A stretch of 6,784 nucleotides of DNA, taken from assembly GCA_903895515.1 (NCBI GenBank), contig CAITUB010000147.1, forward strand, positions 1 to 6,784. The letters run 5' to 3'. The notes under the pieces are model-generated. The model did no database searches and was not told where the DNA came from. It saw only the letters and a list, made by a program, of their open reading frames with translations. The position numbers were made by a program, and so were the translations under genes. Below, piece after piece: positions 5,436 to 6,784 of this stretch. How positions within the stretch are numbered: position 1 is the first letter of the stretch; each line of letters starts with the position of its first letter. The stretch comes from an uncultured Acidimicrobium sp. Its GTDB lineage: Bacteria > Actinomycetota > Acidimicrobiia > Acidimicrobiales > Ilumatobacteraceae.

Positions 5436-6148
5436 TGACCTCCATTCACGCATCCTCGCTTGCAGTCGGATACGGCAAACGCCCGGTAGTCGACAACATC
5501 TCGCTCAATATGCAACCAGGCGAACTTCTCGTACTCATTGGCACGAACGGTTCTGGAAAATCAACGCTGCTCAAAACTTTGGCCGGACTCATCAATCCAA
5601 TGCACGGCGACTTGTCGCTACTTGGGTCTGCACCAGGACAACTTCCGACCCAAGTTGCTTACCTACCTCAACATCCTGTTTCATCACACACACTTCCATT
5701 GTGCGTGCAAGACGTTGTTGCCATGGGCCGTTACGCACACCTCGGTCTGTTCAAGCGCTCAACAGATACAGACCGCGCAATCGTGTTGGAATCCATGAAG
5801 CGAACCGGCATTGACAGCCAGGCAAACGATCCAATTCGCGATCTATCGGGTGGTCAACAACAGCGAACGCACCTTGCACAAGTACTTGCACGTCGAGCAG
5901 AAGTGTTGCTGCTTGATGAACCAACTGCCGGACTCGACTTAAATGGTCGCAAAGCAGTTTCCGATCTGATTGCAACAGAACGAGCCCGCGGCGTAACTGT
6001 GGTGCTTGCCACCCACGAACTTGCCGATGCGGAATCTGCAGACCTCGTGATGCTGTTGGCGCAACGAGTTGTTTCCTTAGGCGCACCGGCAGATGCACTT
6101 CGCGACGAATACTTACGCGAGTGTTTCGGCTTTACTCAGCCGCACTAA
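5435..6148 (+). CDS. znuC: Zinc/manganese ABC transporter ATP-binding protein
   Basis: Cytoplasmic ATPase that powers the importer. All nucleotide-binding motifs are present in order: Walker A GTNGSGKST (36-44), Q-loop YLPQHP with Q79, signature LSGGQQQR (137-144), Walker B VLLLDEPT (157-164), D-loop AGLD (165-168) and the switch histidine H194 in LATHE. The 237-residue length is normal for a single-domain metal-import ATPase with no C-terminal regulatory domain. The region after the Q-loop (VQDVVAMGRYAHLGLF) matches the cluster that serves ABC-3 permeases. The start overlaps the permease stop by one base (TGATG). The 3' end overlaps the convergent ogt gene by 17 nt, so each gene's stop lies inside the other's coding sequence. 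Confidence 0.95.
   Translation: MTSIHASSLAVGYGKRPVVDNISLNMQPGELLVLIGTNGSGKSTLLKTLAGLINPMHGDLSLLGSAPGQLPTQVAYLPQHPVSSHTLPLCVQDVVAMGRYAHLGLFKRSTDTDRAIVLESMKRTGIDSQANDPIRDLSGGQQQRTHLAQVLARRAEVLLLDEPTAGLDLNGRKAVSDLIATERARGVTVVLATHELADAESADLVMLLAQRVVSLGAPADALRDEYLRECFGFTQPH
6127..6142. terminator. Weak hairpin at the convergent znuC/ogt ends
   Basis: CGGCT (6127-6131) and AGCCG (6138-6142) can pair around the 6-nt loop TTACTC, with a further GTG/CAC pairing possible beyond a three-base bulge. The hairpin sits in the overlap of the two convergent genes, where a bidirectional terminator would be expected, and the ogt stop codon is in the loop. No T run follows on either strand, so intrinsic termination is doubtful. 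Confidence 0.22.
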
Positions 6149-6629
6149 TTCCTTCAAGCTTCATTAGCTGCCGTTTCATTTTCAAGCCGAGTGAATAGCC
6201 ACCAAGGCCGCCATCACTTGCAATCACCCGATGACATGGAACAACAATCGGAATTGGATTCTTTCCGTTAGCCGAACCAACAGCTCGAAACGCTTTGCCA
6301 TTACGCATTGCTTTTGCCTGTTCACCGTAAGAAATGGTTTTTCCGAACGGAATTCGTGTCAGCGTTTTCCACGCTTTCACTTGAAATGGCGTTCCACGTA
6401 GATCTAGAGGAATATCAAACTTCTTTCGATCGCCAGCGAAATATTGCGCTAATTGTTTCCGTGCCTCTGCGAGTATCTCCTGTGCTCGACCATCAGGTTT
6501 CGTTGCTTCCTTGCTGTATTTCGCCTTCACATCGATAGCAATAAGGCCCTTTTGTGATGCACTTAATCGAAGCTTTCCAACAGGTGAATCAACCACCAAT
6601 TCGTTACGAACAATTTGCTCGGTCTTCAT
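6132..6629 (-). CDS. ogt: Methylated-DNA--protein-cysteine methyltransferase (O6-alkylguanine-DNA alkyltransferase)
   Basis: A suicide DNA-repair protein that moves an alkyl group from O6 of guanine to its own cysteine. The C-terminal catalytic domain contains TPFQVKAWKTLTRIPFGKTISYGE (80-103). It continues with the arginine finger R115 in AFRAVGSANG, the Asn hinge N121 and the active site IVVPCHRVI with C132, followed by GGLGGYSLGLKMKRQLMKLEG. The N-terminal DSPVGKLRLSAS (14-25) is the usual ribonuclease-H-like first domain. At 165 residues it is a standard stand-alone Ogt with no Ada regulatory domain fused. The ATG has only a weak GTAGG-type ribosome site about 9 nt upstream. Its divergent neighbour is a methylglyoxal synthase gene. 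Confidence 0.97.
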   Translation of the reverse strand: MKTEQIVRNELVVDSPVGKLRLSASQKGLIAIDVKAKYSKEATKPDGRAQEILAEARKQLAQYFAGDRKKFDIPLDLRGTPFQVKAWKTLTRIPFGKTISYGEQAKAMRNGKAFRAVGSANGKNPIPIVVPCHRVIASDGGLGGYSLGLKMKRQLMKLEGISAAE

Positions 6630-6674
6630 AGTTAAAAACCTACCCCATATGTCAAACCTGTAAAACTCAATTGC

Positions 6675-6784
6675 ATGACAGCAACCGTGATGACCGACAT
6701 TGAAAGTCCAGCAAAAAAGCGCATCGCTTTAGTTGCACACGACAACATGAAAGACGAAATGTTGGAGTGGGCACAGGCCCACCG
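6675..6784 (+). CDS. mgsA: Methylglyoxal synthase, N-terminal part (cut by the window end)
   Basis: The first 36 codons are visible. The stretch KKRIALVAHDNMKDEMLEW aligns with the start of methylglyoxal synthase, which converts dihydroxyacetone phosphate to methylglyoxal and phosphate in a glycolytic bypass. The HDxxK pattern matches the N-terminal phosphate-binding residues of the E. coli enzyme (H19, D20, K23). The catalytic aspartates further on lie outside the window. Two in-frame ATGs are possible, 6675 and 6690. Neither has a Shine-Dalgarno sequence. 6675 is drawn because TAAAAC at 6661-6666 could be a -10 box for a leaderless message starting there, but the second ATG gives the more usual N-terminal length. 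Confidence 0.82.
   Translation, partial: MTATVMTDIESPAKKRIALVAHDNMKDEMLEWAQAH

Noticed and set aside
6627..6655. TTGACA (minus strand, 6650-6655) as the -35 box of an ogt promoter
   Set aside because: The hexamer is perfect, but any -10 at 15-18 nt spacing falls on or past the ogt start codon (TAACTA or ACTATG), placing the transcription start inside the gene. It would only work if ogt began at the TTG/GTG around codons 11-12, for which I see no other support.

Overview
The window reads as chromosomal DNA of a compact, mid-GC bacterium (about half G+C by eye, not computed). It is most likely an actinobacterium, possibly a small-genome aquatic lineage such as Acidimicrobiia. This placement is an inference from gene style: very short or overlapping gene junctions, a likely leaderless promoter, actinobacterial-looking ArgS and YqeY proteins, and a DsbB/TlpA-type thiol pair. 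No phylogenetic marker was searched. I see no phage, insertion sequence, CRISPR array or other sign of recent transfer.

Layout, left to right. (1) argS (arginyl-tRNA synthetase) lies on the minus strand at 20-1753. A plus-strand tRNA-Arg(CCG) follows at 1844-1916, so a synthetase and one of its own substrates sit back to back. (2) A minus-strand YqeY/GatB-domain gene (1925-2416) ends 8 nt from the tRNA. (3) From 2460 to 6148 everything is on the plus strand. A DsbB/BdbC-like membrane thiol oxidase and a membrane-anchored thioredoxin-fold protein with a CPHC active site are 2 nt apart. They are followed by a complete zinc/manganese-type ABC importer of the cluster C/ZnuABC class: lipoprotein binding protein, ABC-3 permease and ATPase, joined by overlapping stop/start codons. 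(4) A minus-strand ogt-type O6-alkylguanine-DNA methyltransferase (6132-6629) converges on the ATPase gene, overlapping it by 17 nt. (5) The window ends in the first 36 codons of a divergent methylglyoxal synthase gene.

The most informative non-coding stretch is the 50-nt gap before the importer. It contains a perfect 8-1-8 palindrome that shares a half-site with a perfect 7-1-7 palindrome of the Fur/Zur superfamily type. These overlap a TTGAGA-17-TAGAGT promoter whose predicted start point is the A of the znuA start codon. A near-copy of the 7-1-7 site lies across that start codon. A 10-bp perfect inverted repeat (3637-3646 / 3683-3692) encloses the gap. Metal-dependent repression of a leaderless importer operon is the straightforward reading.

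The genes may work together as an envelope module. The binding protein has two cysteines (C184, C202) bracketing its third metal-ligand histidine, and the neighbouring DsbB/TlpA-like pair is the kind of machinery that forms or repairs such disulfides. That link is a hypothesis. The gene families themselves are well known; what is unusual here is the arrangement and the regulatory architecture, not an evidently new system.
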